From: Halopelagius longus
GTDB taxonomy: Archaea; Halobacteriota; Halobacteria; Halobacteriales; Haloferacaceae
Direction: 5' to 3'
Length of the DNA: 64,000 nucleotides
Assembly (NCBI RefSeq): GCF_900100875.1
Contig: NZ_FNKQ01000001.1
Location: forward strand, 248,001-312,000
Below are positions 39,816 through 48,392 of the stretch, in pieces; within the stretch, counting starts at the first letter, position 1, and each line of letters opens with the position of its first letter. The position numbers were made by a program, and so were the translations under genes. The notes under the pieces are model-generated. The model made no database searches. It worked only from the letters and a program-made list of their open reading frames with translations, and had not been told where the DNA came from.

Positions 39816-40634
39816 TCAGAGTATCGACGCGGTCAGGATGCTCGCGTTCGTCGCGTACTTTTCGAGATACTGCCGGGCGGTCGTCCGCTCCCCGCGGACG
39901 GCCGTTCGGCCCGCGGCGACGGCGTCGAGAACCGCCTCGGGGTCGGCTTCCTTCCCTCTCGGGACGCCGACGACGGTGTACGCCCGCCCCACGAGTGCGG
40001 GGCCGTGGGCGTCGCTCCCGCCGACGCCGGGAATACTCCGAGCGTCGGCGTACGACCGCGCCTGCCCGTTCCGCAGTCCGGTGAGCGTGTGGGCGTTGTA
40101 CACTTCGACGGCGTCCACCGCCGCGCCGTCTATCGCGCGCCGCCGCGCCCCGTGCCGGGAGCGCTGAAACGGGTGGGGGACGACGCTGACGCCGCCGGCG
40201 TCTGCCACGCGGCGCGCCGTCTCGGCCAGAGAGCGGCCGGTCTCCGGAACCGACTCGACGCCGAGAGCCAGCAGGTGTCCCTCGGCGGTCGAAACTTCGA
40301 CGCCCGGAATCCCGACGAGGCCGTAGACGGGGGCCAACTCGGCGGCCCTGAGGGACTCGTCTATCTCGTCGTGGTCGGTGACCGCCACCGCGTCGAGGCC
40401 GGCGGCCGCGGCGCGTTCGAGTATCGCCTCCACGGGCGTCTCGCAGTCGTACGAGCCCTCCGAGTGGACGTGCGGGTCGAACCGCAGCGTCCGATAGCGA
40501 CCGAAGAGCGACCCGCCCCCCTCGCGGCGTTCGCCGTCGGCGTCGTCTGCGTCGCCGGTGCCGTCCCCGTCGCTCACCTCGCCTACGCCGTCGCTCGCTC
40601 CGTCCCCGCCGTCCGGAACTCCCAGTTTCGTCAT
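39816..40634 (-). CDS. PHP-domain phosphoesterase
   Basis: A 272-residue protein. The first 40 residues are a Gly/Asp-rich disordered leader; then come all PHP metal motifs: FDPHVHSEGSYDCETPVEAI (HxH), VAVTDHDEID, VSVVPHPFQRSRHG and GVGGSDAHG. PHP enzymes hydrolyse phosphoesters or polyphosphates with two or three metals; the substrate here is unknown. Its ATG overlaps the stop of the CDP-alcohol phosphatidyltransferase by 4 nt, and the TVP38 gene starts one base after its stop. Confidence 0.88.
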   Translation of the reverse strand: MTKLGVPDGGDGASDGVGEVSDGDGTGDADDADGERREGGGSLFGRYRTLRFDPHVHSEGSYDCETPVEAILERAAAAGLDAVAVTDHDEIDESLRAAELAPVYGLVGIPGVEVSTAEGHLLALGVESVPETGRSLAETARRVADAGGVSVVPHPFQRSRHGARRRAIDGAAVDAVEVYNAHTLTGLRNGQARSYADARSIPGVGGSDAHGPALVGRAYTVVGVPRGKEADPEAVLDAVAAGRTAVRGERTTARQYLEKYATNASILTASIL

Positions 40635-41329
40635 GCGTATCCGAATTCGAGGGCGAGGCAGAGTGCGATGGTGACGACGCCGCCGACGCCGACCAACGTG
40701 TGCGCGAAGTCGGTCTTGTACGCCTTGTACTCCGAGGTCATCAGGGGGCAGACGGCGACGACGGTGAGTCCGGCCACCCACCCGTTCCAGAAGGGGACGA
40801 ACTGAAAGAGGAAGTAGTTCGCGAGGACGACGGCGTGGGTGTGGACGACGGTGGTGCCGTGGTAGTAGCTCGTCCCCTCCTCGTCGAAGAACCCCTCGTC
40901 GTTGTGGCGGATGAGTCTGAGGCCGCCGAACATGATGACGACGAACCCGACGACGGCGCTGGCGACGGCGTGCGGCGAGACGACGACGTGGTACAGCAAC
41001 GCCGCCGAGACGAGGTAGGTGAAGATGTCGATGAAGGAGTCTATCTGCCGCCCGAACGCCGACGGACTCCCGTGTTCCCGCGCGTAGTAGCCGTCGAGTT
41101 TGTCGAACGCGAACCCGACGAGGACGGCGACGATGCCCCAGTTCGGTTCGTTCTGGACGAACAACACCGCGCCGACCCACGCCCAGAACAACGCGGCGAG
41201 ACTCAACCAGTCTGCGACCCCCAACCGGCTCACCATGTTGTCGCCCGCCGACGAGCGGAGCACCCGACGCGCCCGCGCGTCTACCTGTTCGCTCCAGCCC
41301 CGAAGTACGGACCTCCCTTCGTTGGACAT
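40631..41329 (-). CDS. CDP-alcohol phosphatidyltransferase
   Basis: A 232-residue membrane enzyme with about six helices and the exact family signature Dx2DGx2ARx8Gx3Dx3D, starting at DKLDGYYAREHG and ending at RQIDSFID. It joins CDP-activated lipid (here CDP-archaeol) to an alcohol such as glycerol phosphate, serine or inositol phosphate; the motif does not tell which. First gene of a unit with PHP and TVP38. The 100-nt upstream spacer is AT-rich (AAATTTATGC on the minus strand), a likely promoter. Confidence 0.9.
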   Translation of the reverse strand: MSNEGRSVLRGWSEQVDARARRVLRSSAGDNMVSRLGVADWLSLAALFWAWVGAVLFVQNEPNWGIVAVLVGFAFDKLDGYYAREHGSPSAFGRQIDSFIDIFTYLVSAALLYHVVVSPHAVASAVVGFVVIMFGGLRLIRHNDEGFFDEEGTSYYHGTTVVHTHAVVLANYFLFQFVPFWNGWVAGLTVVAVCPLMTSEYKAYKTDFAHTLVGVGGVVTIALCLALEFGYA

Positions 41330-41429
41330 GTGACGCTCTACCTCGATGTCGGTCCCGAGAGCGCATAAATTTTCCCGCCGCGCTACATAATTAAATAGAA
41401 GATATATAGAAACGGAGCGCTACCGAGAC

Positions 41430-42008
41430 CTACGTGCGCTCAATATCTTCGAGGCGTCGCCGTCGAAGGGGGCCGACGCGGTAGTAGGCGTGTTCGAACC
41501 GACGTTCGAAGCCGTTGGCCTCGAACACCCACTGGGAGGGCTTGTTGTCGAGGGCGACGAGGGCGTGCACCGCCTCGGCCCCGGCGTCGGCGGCGGCGTC
41601 GCGCGCCCGAGAGACGAGGGCGGTGGCGATTCCCCGTCCCCGATAGGAGGGGCGGACGAACACGCGCCTGACGTACCCGCCGTCGAACGTCAGCGTCTCT
41701 TCGAGAGGGTGGATGCGGTGCGTGACGTCCACGCTGACGAACAGGTAGCCGACTATCTCGTCGCCGTCGAGTGCACAGAGGACCGTCTCGTCGTCGCGGA
41801 GTTCCGCGAACGCCTCGTACTCGTCGCCGACGTCCGCCGGGCCGCGGGCCGCGAACTCGATTCCCTCGACGGCGTCGTCGGCCCCGGCGTCGTCCCGCGG
41901 GTCGGCGACGTACTGGTACATCCGCGTCCCCGTGACTCCGACCCGCTTCAGCGCATCGTACACCCGTCGTGCGCGTTCGTTCCGCGTCAACCGCCAGAGC
42001 GCGGGCAT
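41430..42008 (-). CDS. GNAT-family N-acetyltransferase
   Basis: A 192-residue acetyltransferase. The acetyl-CoA motif A is GGYVRRVFVRPSYRGRGIATALVSRARD, followed by VHALVALDNKPSQWVFEANGFERRF (motif B, with the usual Asn-x-x-x-x-Phe-Glu-x-x-Gly-Phe end). The N-terminal 40 residues look like an extra helical pair (RNERARRVYDALKRVGV). Substrate unknown. The start is the ATG at 42008. Confidence 0.85.
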   Translation of the reverse strand: MPALWRLTRNERARRVYDALKRVGVTGTRMYQYVADPRDDAGADDAVEGIEFAARGPADVGDEYEAFAELRDDETVLCALDGDEIVGYLFVSVDVTHRIHPLEETLTFDGGYVRRVFVRPSYRGRGIATALVSRARDAAADAGAEAVHALVALDNKPSQWVFEANGFERRFEHAYYRVGPLRRRRLEDIERT

Positions 42009-42104
42009 GTGCGGGTGGTCGCCGAGGGGGCGGATAAACGCTCGGGAGGCGGCGGTCCGCCGATGACGAAACCCCGAAGGGGGCGCGCGGCGTACCCCGC
42101 GGCG

Positions 42105-42581
42105 ATGACCGACGAAGAACGGGTCGAAGGCACGTTTCTCGTGACCGCCGCGGACGACGACTCGGCCGTGTTGAAAGACGTCGAGACGGGACAGGTCCAC
42201 ACCCTCTCGTCGAATCCCGGCGTCGAACGCCACGACGCCGTCGAGGGCGTCGTCTCCCCGGACCCGCCGATGAACGTCTCCTACCAACTCGTGGAGATGC
42301 GGGAGCGCAGACCGCTTTCGCTGGAGGTGTCGGACGAGTCGCCGACGGCCCACGCCCGTGACATCGCCGCCGACCAACCGGTGGGCGAACTGACGCGGGA
42401 GGAACGGGCGGGGACGGGCGAACTGCACGTCATCACCGTCCCCGAGGAGACGACGGACGAGGCGGTTTCGGACGTGGCCGACGACGAGGAGGGGACGCTC
42501 TCTCGGGCGGCGCGCCTCGGCGTGAACCGCGTGGAGATTCGTTCGGAACCGGGCGTCGTCGTCGTGCGGTACATGCCCTGA
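42105..42581 (+). CDS. DUF5812-like haloarchaeal protein
   Basis: A 158-residue acidic protein resembling haloarchaeal DUF5812 (recalled, not searched). The first half is a beta-rich small domain (GTFLVTAADDDSAVLKDVETGQVHTLSSNPGVERHDAVEGVVSPDPPMNVSYQLVEM), reminiscent of an SH3/OB barrel; the second half holds RAGTGELHVITVPEETTDEAVSDVADDEEGTLSRAARLGVNRVEIR. The ATG at 42105 directly precedes the conserved region. Function unknown; it stands alone. Confidence 0.75.
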   Translation: MTDEERVEGTFLVTAADDDSAVLKDVETGQVHTLSSNPGVERHDAVEGVVSPDPPMNVSYQLVEMRERRPLSLEVSDESPTAHARDIAADQPVGELTREERAGTGELHVITVPEETTDEAVSDVADDEEGTLSRAARLGVNRVEIRSEPGVVVVRYMP

Positions 42582-42613
42582 ACGCGGGCGACGGACGCGG
42601 CCGGCGAGGAAAT

Positions 42614-42619
42614 GTTATA
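42614..42619 (+). promoter_or_regulatory. TATA-type promoter of the 98-aa membrane gene
   Basis: TTATAC centred 27 nt upstream of the ATG at 42643; a leaderless start is expected. Confidence 0.6.
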
Positions 42620-42642
42620 CGGTTGTCGGGAAACCGACCGGC

Positions 42643-42939
42643 ATGGAGAGACAGCGAATCGTCGTGCTCGCCTACGTCGTCTTCGGACTGCGCACCACGG
42701 TCCGCGGAACGGTACAACTCCTCGCGGACGGCGTCTCTCTGTGGCCGGTTCTTACCGCGGCCTGCGGGCTTCTGCTACTGGTGGCTCTCGCACGGAGCGT
42801 CGTGCGGGGCGAAATCGACGGTGAGTTCGAGAGGACCGCCGAGAACGACGTGCTGTTCTGGTCTCTCGTCGTCGCGACCGGCCTCGGGGTGGCGCTTATC
42901 GTCTACGATTTACTCACCTACGACTTCGTGCTCTCCTGA
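42643..42939 (+). CDS. Three-helix small membrane protein
   Basis: A 98-residue protein with three membrane helices (IVVLAYVVFGLRTTVRGTVQLLA, WPVLTAACGLLLLVALARSVV and LFWSLVVATGLGVALIVYDLLTYD) and a charged loop RGEIDGEFERTAEND. A TATA box lies at the leaderless distance. Function unknown. It is convergent with the next small gene. Confidence 0.75.
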   Translation: MERQRIVVLAYVVFGLRTTVRGTVQLLADGVSLWPVLTAACGLLLLVALARSVVRGEIDGEFERTAENDVLFWSLVVATGLGVALIVYDLLTYDFVLS

Positions 42940-42985
42940 CGCCGCGCGTCGCCCTCCGCAACCGCGTCACTCGCCGGTCGAGTCC

Positions 42986-43339
42986 TCAACTCCCACCGTC
43001 GCGCGCTTTGCCGGTCGTCGCGCCCGGCCCGCCGTTGCTCTGGACCTTCCACCCGCCCGCTATCTCGCCGGGTTCGGTGTCGCGGGCGGTGTACGCTATC
43101 TCCGTCTCCGCCCCCATCGCCGACGGCCCCTCCACGGACTCGATGCGGAGGGGAACGTCCAAGGAGTCGCCGCAACAGCCGGTATCGACGAACTCCTCGT
43201 ACGTGTCGCCGACGCTCGGGTCCTCGACGACCCGCCGGAGGTACGACCTGAACCGGTCTGTCTCCAGTTGGTCGCGGCCCCACGCGCTGAGTTCGTCCGG
43301 GTACGAGACGACGACTCTGCGGGCGGTGTCTGCGCTCAT
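42986..43339 (-). CDS. Conserved-looking small haloarchaeal protein
   Basis: A 117-residue soluble protein. Features are a beta segment RRVVVSYPDELSAWGRDQLETDRFRSYLRRVVEDP, a Cys pair in FVDTGCCGDSLDVPLRIESVEG, and a Gly-rich end. The adjacent cysteines could bind metal or form a disulfide. It is divergent from secF with a 119-nt AT-containing promoter region. I do not recognise the family. Confidence 0.72.
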   Translation of the reverse strand: MSADTARRVVVSYPDELSAWGRDQLETDRFRSYLRRVVEDPSVGDTYEEFVDTGCCGDSLDVPLRIESVEGPSAMGAETEIAYTARDTEPGEIAGGWKVQSNGGPGATTGKARDGGS

Positions 43340-43458
43340 GCCCTCGGATACGCGCTCGAACGCAAAGGCACTCCCGCCGGCACTCGCAGGGGAGACGGTT
43401 CACCGAACCCCGCGAACGTATAAGAAGGCTTATTCGGCACCCAAGATGAACGGATTCC

Positions 43459-44343
43459 ATGGCCGAGTTCACTGTACCGGAGGTAGATTACACCCGGTAC
43501 ACGAATCGCCAACTCGCGGCGGTCCCGCTTGCGGTTCTCGTGGTCGCTCTCCTCGTCATCGCGGGATGGTACGTCGCAACCGGTGCACCGGTGAACCAAG
43601 GGATAGAGTTCACCGGCGGTACCGAGATACAGGTCGCGGTCGATGCACCGCCGGCGCAAGCCGAACAACAGATACGGCAGGCGTTCACCGCCGAACCCGA
43701 GTCCATCCGCTCGGTTCCGACCGAGAACACGTACATCGTGACGTTCCAGTCGAACGACGGGTCGTCGGTGAACCCCTCGGAGCTCGAACGCCAGGCGGAA
43801 CAAGCCGGCTTCGAGATACGAGCCATCTCCTCCGTCTCGCCGAGCTTCGGCGGTGACACGCAGACGCTCGCCCTCGGCGGCGTGGTGGCGGCGTTCCTCG
43901 GGATGAGCCTCCTCGTCTTCGCGATGTTCCGGACGTTCGTCCCCTCCATCGCCGTCGTCATCTCGGCGTTCTCCGACATCGTCATCCCGTTGGCGCTGAT
44001 GAACGTCCTCGGCATCGAGCTGTCTCTGGGGACGGTCGCGGCGCTTCTGATGCTCATCGGGTACTCCGTCGACTCGGACATCCTGCTGAACAACCACGTC
44101 CTCCGCCGGTCGGGTGACTTCTACGAGTCCACCTACCGCGCGATGCGGACGGGCGTGACGATGACGCTCACGTCCATCGCGGCGATGATAGTCATGACCG
44201 TGACGGCGACCATCTTCGGCATCCAACTGCTGGCTGCCATCGGGACGGTCCTCGTCTTCGGTCTCTCCGCCGACCTGATGAACACCTACATGCTGAACCT
44301 GAGCCTACTCCGCTGGTACAAGTACGAGGGGGTGGCCCGATAA
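43459..44343 (+). CDS. secF: Protein-export membrane protein SecF
   Basis: A 294-residue RND-type protein with six helices. The first helix is followed by the external P1 domain (GIEFTGGTEIQVAVDAPPAQAEQQIRQAF); the conserved membrane part includes MLIGYSVDSDILLNNHVLRR and MTLTSIAAMIVMTVTATIFGI. SecDF helps translocation after SecYE, using the ion gradient. Order secF-secD is the archaeal arrangement; the TAA stop shares its last base with the secD ATG. Confidence 0.94.
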   Translation: MAEFTVPEVDYTRYTNRQLAAVPLAVLVVALLVIAGWYVATGAPVNQGIEFTGGTEIQVAVDAPPAQAEQQIRQAFTAEPESIRSVPTENTYIVTFQSNDGSSVNPSELERQAEQAGFEIRAISSVSPSFGGDTQTLALGGVVAAFLGMSLLVFAMFRTFVPSIAVVISAFSDIVIPLALMNVLGIELSLGTVAALLMLIGYSVDSDILLNNHVLRRSGDFYESTYRAMRTGVTMTLTSIAAMIVMTVTATIFGIQLLAAIGTVLVFGLSADLMNTYMLNLSLLRWYKYEGVAR

Positions 44344-45917
44344 TGGTCTCACTCCGCGACAACTGGCGCATCGCACTGCTCGTCGTGTTCGTCCTCGTGG
44401 CGGCGTTCGCGCTGTTCTCGCCGACGCTCGCCCCGGACGACACGGGCGGCGCGGGCGGTGCCGTGGCGAACGATAGCGGCATGACGAACCTCCAGTACGG
44501 CCTGCAACTGTCCGGCGGGACGCGCGTCCGCGCGCCACTCGTCGGCATCACCGCCGAGGAGGTGCAGTTCGGCGGCGACCAACCGCGGACGGTCGAACGG
44601 AACGTCGCCTCCCAACTGTCGAACGCGACGCCCTCGGACGTCATCGCGCGACCGACTAGTCAGAACACGGGCACCGTCGAGGTGACCGTCGAGAACGTCA
44701 CGCAGGCCGAACTTCAAACGGCGCTCGGCCAAGCGGGCTACGAGTACGGGACGGTCCGCGACGGCGTGACCCAGACGACCCGGCAGGACGCCGTCTCCGT
44801 CCTCGAAAACAAGATCAACGAGGCCGGACTCTCCGGCGGGACCGTCCAGACGGTGCGGACGGCGACCGGGGAGCACTTCATCCTCATCGAAGTGCCCAAC
44901 CGGGACCGCTCGGAGGTGCTCGAACTCGTGAGCGAACGCGGGACGGTCTCCATTCAGGCGTACTACCCCGCGGAGAACGGGAGCGGGTACCAGACGCGCG
45001 AGATACTCCAACAGGACGACTTCCAGAGCATCGGCACCGCCTCCGAGAGTCAGGGAGGCGGCGCGTTCGTTCCGGTGACCGTCGAGCAGTCGGCGGCGCA
45101 GGACTTCCAACAGGCGGCCGTCGAGACGGGTATCGCCCAACCGGGCGGCACGACCTGTACCTACCGGGAGAACCCCAACGGCACCGAACCGTGCCTCCTG
45201 CTGGTCGTCAACGGAGAGGTCGTCAACGCCTTCGGGATGAGTCCCGGCCTCGCGCAGGGGATGCGCTCCGGCGAGTGGGCGAACGCGCCCGAGTTCCAGC
45301 TCCGGACGCGGAACCTCACCGAGGCGCAACAGGTCGCCATCAACCTCCGCGCGGGCGCGCTTCCGGCGAAACTCGACATGACGGGTCCCGACGGCGGCAC
45401 CTCCTCGTACGTCTCGCCGAGTCAGGGGGCGGACTTCAAGTCGAACTCGCTTCTGACGGGTATCGTCGCCGTCCTCGCCGTTAGCGGCGTGGTGTTCTTC
45501 CGCTACAAGGAGATACGCGTCGCGGCGCCGATGGTCGTCACCGCCCTCTCTGAGGTGTTCATCCTCCTCGGCTTCGCCGCCGGTATCGGCTACGCCCTCG
45601 ACCTCTCCGTCATCGCGGGCTTCATCGCCGTCATCGGGACGGGGGTGGACGACCTCATCATCATCGCCGACGAGGTGATGGCCGAGGGGCAGATAAACTC
45701 CCGACGCGTCTTCCAGTCGCGCTTCAAGAAGGCGTTCTGGGTCATCGGCGCGGCGGCGGCGACGACCATCATCGCCATGTCTCCGCTGGCGGTGTTGTCG
45801 CTCGGCGACCTGCAGGGCTTCGCCATCTTCACCATCCTCGGCGTCCTCGTGGGCGTCCTCATCACCCGACCGGCGTACGGCGACATCCTGCGCGCCCTCA
45901 CGACGAAGGAGCGCTGA
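44343..45917 (+). CDS. secD: Protein-export membrane protein SecD
   Basis: A 524-residue partner of SecF. One N-terminal helix, a large external domain (LQYGLQLSGGTRVRAPL near its start; GAGLSGGTVQTV-like middle), then five helices with GTGVDDLIIIADEVMAEGQ and the final FAIFTILGVLVGVLITRPAYGDIL. The periplasmic-side domain binds emerging protein chains. Translation is coupled to secF by a 1-nt overlap. Confidence 0.94.
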   Translation: MVSLRDNWRIALLVVFVLVAAFALFSPTLAPDDTGGAGGAVANDSGMTNLQYGLQLSGGTRVRAPLVGITAEEVQFGGDQPRTVERNVASQLSNATPSDVIARPTSQNTGTVEVTVENVTQAELQTALGQAGYEYGTVRDGVTQTTRQDAVSVLENKINEAGLSGGTVQTVRTATGEHFILIEVPNRDRSEVLELVSERGTVSIQAYYPAENGSGYQTREILQQDDFQSIGTASESQGGGAFVPVTVEQSAAQDFQQAAVETGIAQPGGTTCTYRENPNGTEPCLLLVVNGEVVNAFGMSPGLAQGMRSGEWANAPEFQLRTRNLTEAQQVAINLRAGALPAKLDMTGPDGGTSSYVSPSQGADFKSNSLLTGIVAVLAVSGVVFFRYKEIRVAAPMVVTALSEVFILLGFAAGIGYALDLSVIAGFIAVIGTGVDDLIIIADEVMAEGQINSRRVFQSRFKKAFWVIGAAAATTIIAMSPLAVLSLGDLQGFAIFTILGVLVGVLITRPAYGDILRALTTKER

Positions 45918-46159
45918 ACCGCCGACGTTCGGTCATTTATACGTATCGCTCGTACGGTATTTTCCGCCGACTCCCGTCCGCTCGGATCGATCGCTCATCG
46001 GCCGTATCGCCCTTCGCTCGTCGGTAAAACGCGGGTTTAGAGCTTCTATCAAACCTCCGGCGTAATTCTCAGGAGCGTAGAATCGGCCATTACCTAAATA
46101 TCCTCGTAGGAGGTACGGGTAGGCGTACCGAGAGACGACCGAAGCCGCCCCCCGTCGGT

Positions 46160-46176
46160 TTCGAACGGGGTTCGAA
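46160..46176 (+). other. Hairpin in the leader of the DUF7511-like gene
   Basis: A 7-bp perfect inverted repeat TTCGAAC-GGG-GTTCGAA ends 9 nt before the ATG at 46186, in the place where a ribosome site would be. The TATA-like element (TAAATAT, about 46094-46100) gives a leader of about 55-60 nt, so the hairpin is transcribed. Confidence 0.4.
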
Positions 46177-46185
46177 GACACAACG

Positions 46186-46440
46186 ATGGATACAAATCGG
46201 CATCTCACGGGCGACGTCATCGGTGCGACGAACGACGCTGAGGTTCCGCGACGCGTCGGTCCCCGGCCGCGACTCGGGGAACCGGCGTCACCGCCAGCGT
46301 ACGAAGCCACCGTCGTCTCGTACGACGACGAACCCGACGAGTGCACTATCTATCCCGCCGACGCGGACGACGACGAGTTGGTAACGACGTGGATATCCGC
46401 CAAATCGGGTTCGTTCGTCTCCCTCGCCGACATGCGCTGA
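46186..46440 (+). CDS. DUF7511-like small haloarchaeal protein
   Basis: An 84-residue acidic protein whose second half (YEATVVSYDDEPDECTIYP, then DELVTTWISAKSGSFVSLADMR) matches my recollection of haloarchaeal DUF7511. The first 45 residues are variable and Pro-rich. Function unknown. The 268-nt spacer upstream has AT-rich elements near 45952 and 46097 and a hairpin before the start. A T6 run at 46464-46469 follows and probably ends transcription before convergent rnhB. Confidence 0.72.
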   Translation: MDTNRHLTGDVIGATNDAEVPRRVGPRPRLGEPASPPAYEATVVSYDDEPDECTIYPADADDDELVTTWISAKSGSFVSLADMR

Positions 46441-46475
46441 GTTCGGCCGTCGAACAGTACGGGTTCTTTTTTGCG

Positions 46476-47168
46476 CTAAAACTGGTCGAGCGACGACTGC
46501 GCCGCGGCGGCGAGAACGTCGTCGCACGTGGACCACGACGCGCGCGCACAGTCCGGCAGTTCCCCCGTCTCGCCCACGTACTCGCGGAGGAACTTCCGCG
46601 TCGTCCCGTCGCTGGGGTACCCGCTTCCGACGGGGCCGTACTCGGCGTACTCCTCGGCGATGGCGGCGACGCGCGCGTCCCGTTCCACCTTGGCGACGAC
46701 GCTCGCCGCGCCGACGAGTGCGTACGACTCGTCGCCGCCGTGTTCCGCCCGGACGCTCACCTCGACGCCGGCGTCGCCGACGTCCGACGCGACGCGGCGT
46801 CCGAACCGCGCTTCGTCAACGTCGCCGGCGTCCGCGACGACGGCGTCGCCGTCCCGCGCCGCGGCGGCGACTGCCTCGGCGTGCGCGGCGACGGTCAAGG
46901 AGTTCATGTCCGTCTCCGGGGCGTCGATGCGCGACGGCGGGACGACGGCGACGCCGACGGCCACCGCGTCGTCATCGCGGAGGGCGGCGGCTATCTCCTC
47001 CCGTCTGGCGGGCGCGAGACGCTTCGAGTCGTCGATGCCCTCGGGAAGCGCCGCCGGGTCCGCCCGCACCGCGGCGGCGACCATCGGGCCGAGAACCGGC
47101 CCCTTCCCCGCTTCGTCGCATCCGACGCGAAACGCGCGTCTCTCGCCTTCGCCGCGTCCGTCTCCCAT
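46476..47168 (-). CDS. rnhB: Ribonuclease HII
   Basis: A 230-residue RNase HII that removes ribonucleotides from DNA. Catalytic motif VGCDEAGKGPVLGPMV (Asp-Glu), VVADAGDVDE (third acidic residue), the serine-rich helix GAASVVAKVERDARV and the C-terminal SGYPSDGTTRKFLREYV are all present. Length standard. Monocistronic and convergent with the DUF7511-like gene. Confidence 0.93.
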   Translation of the reverse strand: MGDGRGEGERRAFRVGCDEAGKGPVLGPMVAAAVRADPAALPEGIDDSKRLAPARREEIAAALRDDDAVAVGVAVVPPSRIDAPETDMNSLTVAAHAEAVAAAARDGDAVVADAGDVDEARFGRRVASDVGDAGVEVSVRAEHGGDESYALVGAASVVAKVERDARVAAIAEEYAEYGPVGSGYPSDGTTRKFLREYVGETGELPDCARASWSTCDDVLAAAAQSSLDQF

Positions 47169-47364
47169 GTACGCCGCAAGGACCCGGCGGCGACTAAGCG
47201 GTTGTGGTCCGCGGGGACGCCGACCGCTCGAACCGCGTTTTCGGGCCGTTCGACCGCCGCTAAATGACAGGTTAATGTCTCGTCTTTAATTCACCCCATT
47301 CCGACGATACGTCGTAGCGACAGCCGCGGCGTTTCGGTCGTCCCCGCTGTCGCGGAGACAATCA

Positions 47365-48309
47365 ATGGTACACGACACACAGTCGCTGTCGAACGACCCC
47401 GACAGAGCGGCGTCGATGCAAAGCAGACTGACCGAGTGGGCGAGGAGACGGGGAGAATCGTGGTGGGACGCGCTGGTGTACAGTTCGGCGTATCTCGCAC
47501 TCATCGCGATGGCCGAAGTCGCCGTCGTGATGTCTCTCCTGTCGCTTCCGTCGAACGCCGCGCCGGTCGTCGTCGGACTCGTCACCTTCGCCGTCTACAC
47601 GAGCGACCGCATCGCGGACGCGGACACCGACGCGGTTTCGAACCCCCGGCAGGCCGCGTTCGTCCGCCGGCACCGCGACGAACTCTACGTGCTCGCGTCG
47701 CTCGCGTACGGGCTCGCCGTCGCGCTCTCGGTCCTCGGCGGACCGGTGGCGCTGGCTATCACGCTCCTCCCGGGGGCGTTCTGGGTCCTCTACGCCTCCG
47801 ATTGGGTGCCCGAGAGTGGCCTGCCGTTCCACCGCCTGAAGGAGGTTCTCCTCGTCAACTCCGCCGTCGTCGCCTTCGCGTGGGCGGCGACGCTGACGTT
47901 CCTCCCCCTCGCCTTCGCGGACGCGGCGTTCACGCCGACGGCCGCCGTCGTCTTCGCGTACTTCTTCCTCGCGACGTTCGTCAACGCCGAGATTCCGAAC
48001 GTCCGCGACGTCGAGGGCGACGCGGCCATCGGCGTCTCGACGCTCCCGGTCGTCTTCGGCGTGCGTCGGACGCGACAGGCTCTCTACGGCGTCAACCTCG
48101 CGGTCGTCGCACTCGCCGGATACGCCGCCTTCTCGGGGTACGTCTCCGTCGCGGCGGCACTCGCGTTGCTCGTCGGCGCTGGCTACTCCTGCGCCGTCAC
48201 CTCCTTGCTCGGTCGGACCGAGAGGGAGGGCGCTCTCGTCCTCGCCGCCGAGTGCACGTTCCTCTTCGTGTTCGTCACGCTCGGCATCGTCCGTCTGCTC
48301 CCCGTCTGA
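47365..48309 (+). CDS. UbiA-family prenyltransferase
   Basis: A 314-residue membrane enzyme with about eight helices. The two Asp-rich prenyl-diphosphate motifs are VYTSDRIADADTDAVSNP and EIPNVRDVEGDAAIGVSTLPVVFG. UbiA members add prenyl chains to quinone precursors, lipids or carotenoids; the first motif with its SNP end differs from the usual NDxxDxxxD, so the acceptor is open. The first 40 residues are a polar, soluble leader. Monocistronic. Confidence 0.85.
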   Translation: MVHDTQSLSNDPDRAASMQSRLTEWARRRGESWWDALVYSSAYLALIAMAEVAVVMSLLSLPSNAAPVVVGLVTFAVYTSDRIADADTDAVSNPRQAAFVRRHRDELYVLASLAYGLAVALSVLGGPVALAITLLPGAFWVLYASDWVPESGLPFHRLKEVLLVNSAVVAFAWAATLTFLPLAFADAAFTPTAAVVFAYFFLATFVNAEIPNVRDVEGDAAIGVSTLPVVFGVRRTRQALYGVNLAVVALAGYAAFSGYVSVAAALALLVGAGYSCAVTSLLGRTEREGALVLAAECTFLFVFVTLGIVRLLPV

Positions 48310-48392
48310 GTAACCGACCGGCGGCACGTCCACTTTTGCGAAACTTTCACCGGACAGTTAATATGTAATGCGACACGTCTCTCTGTAAAGCG

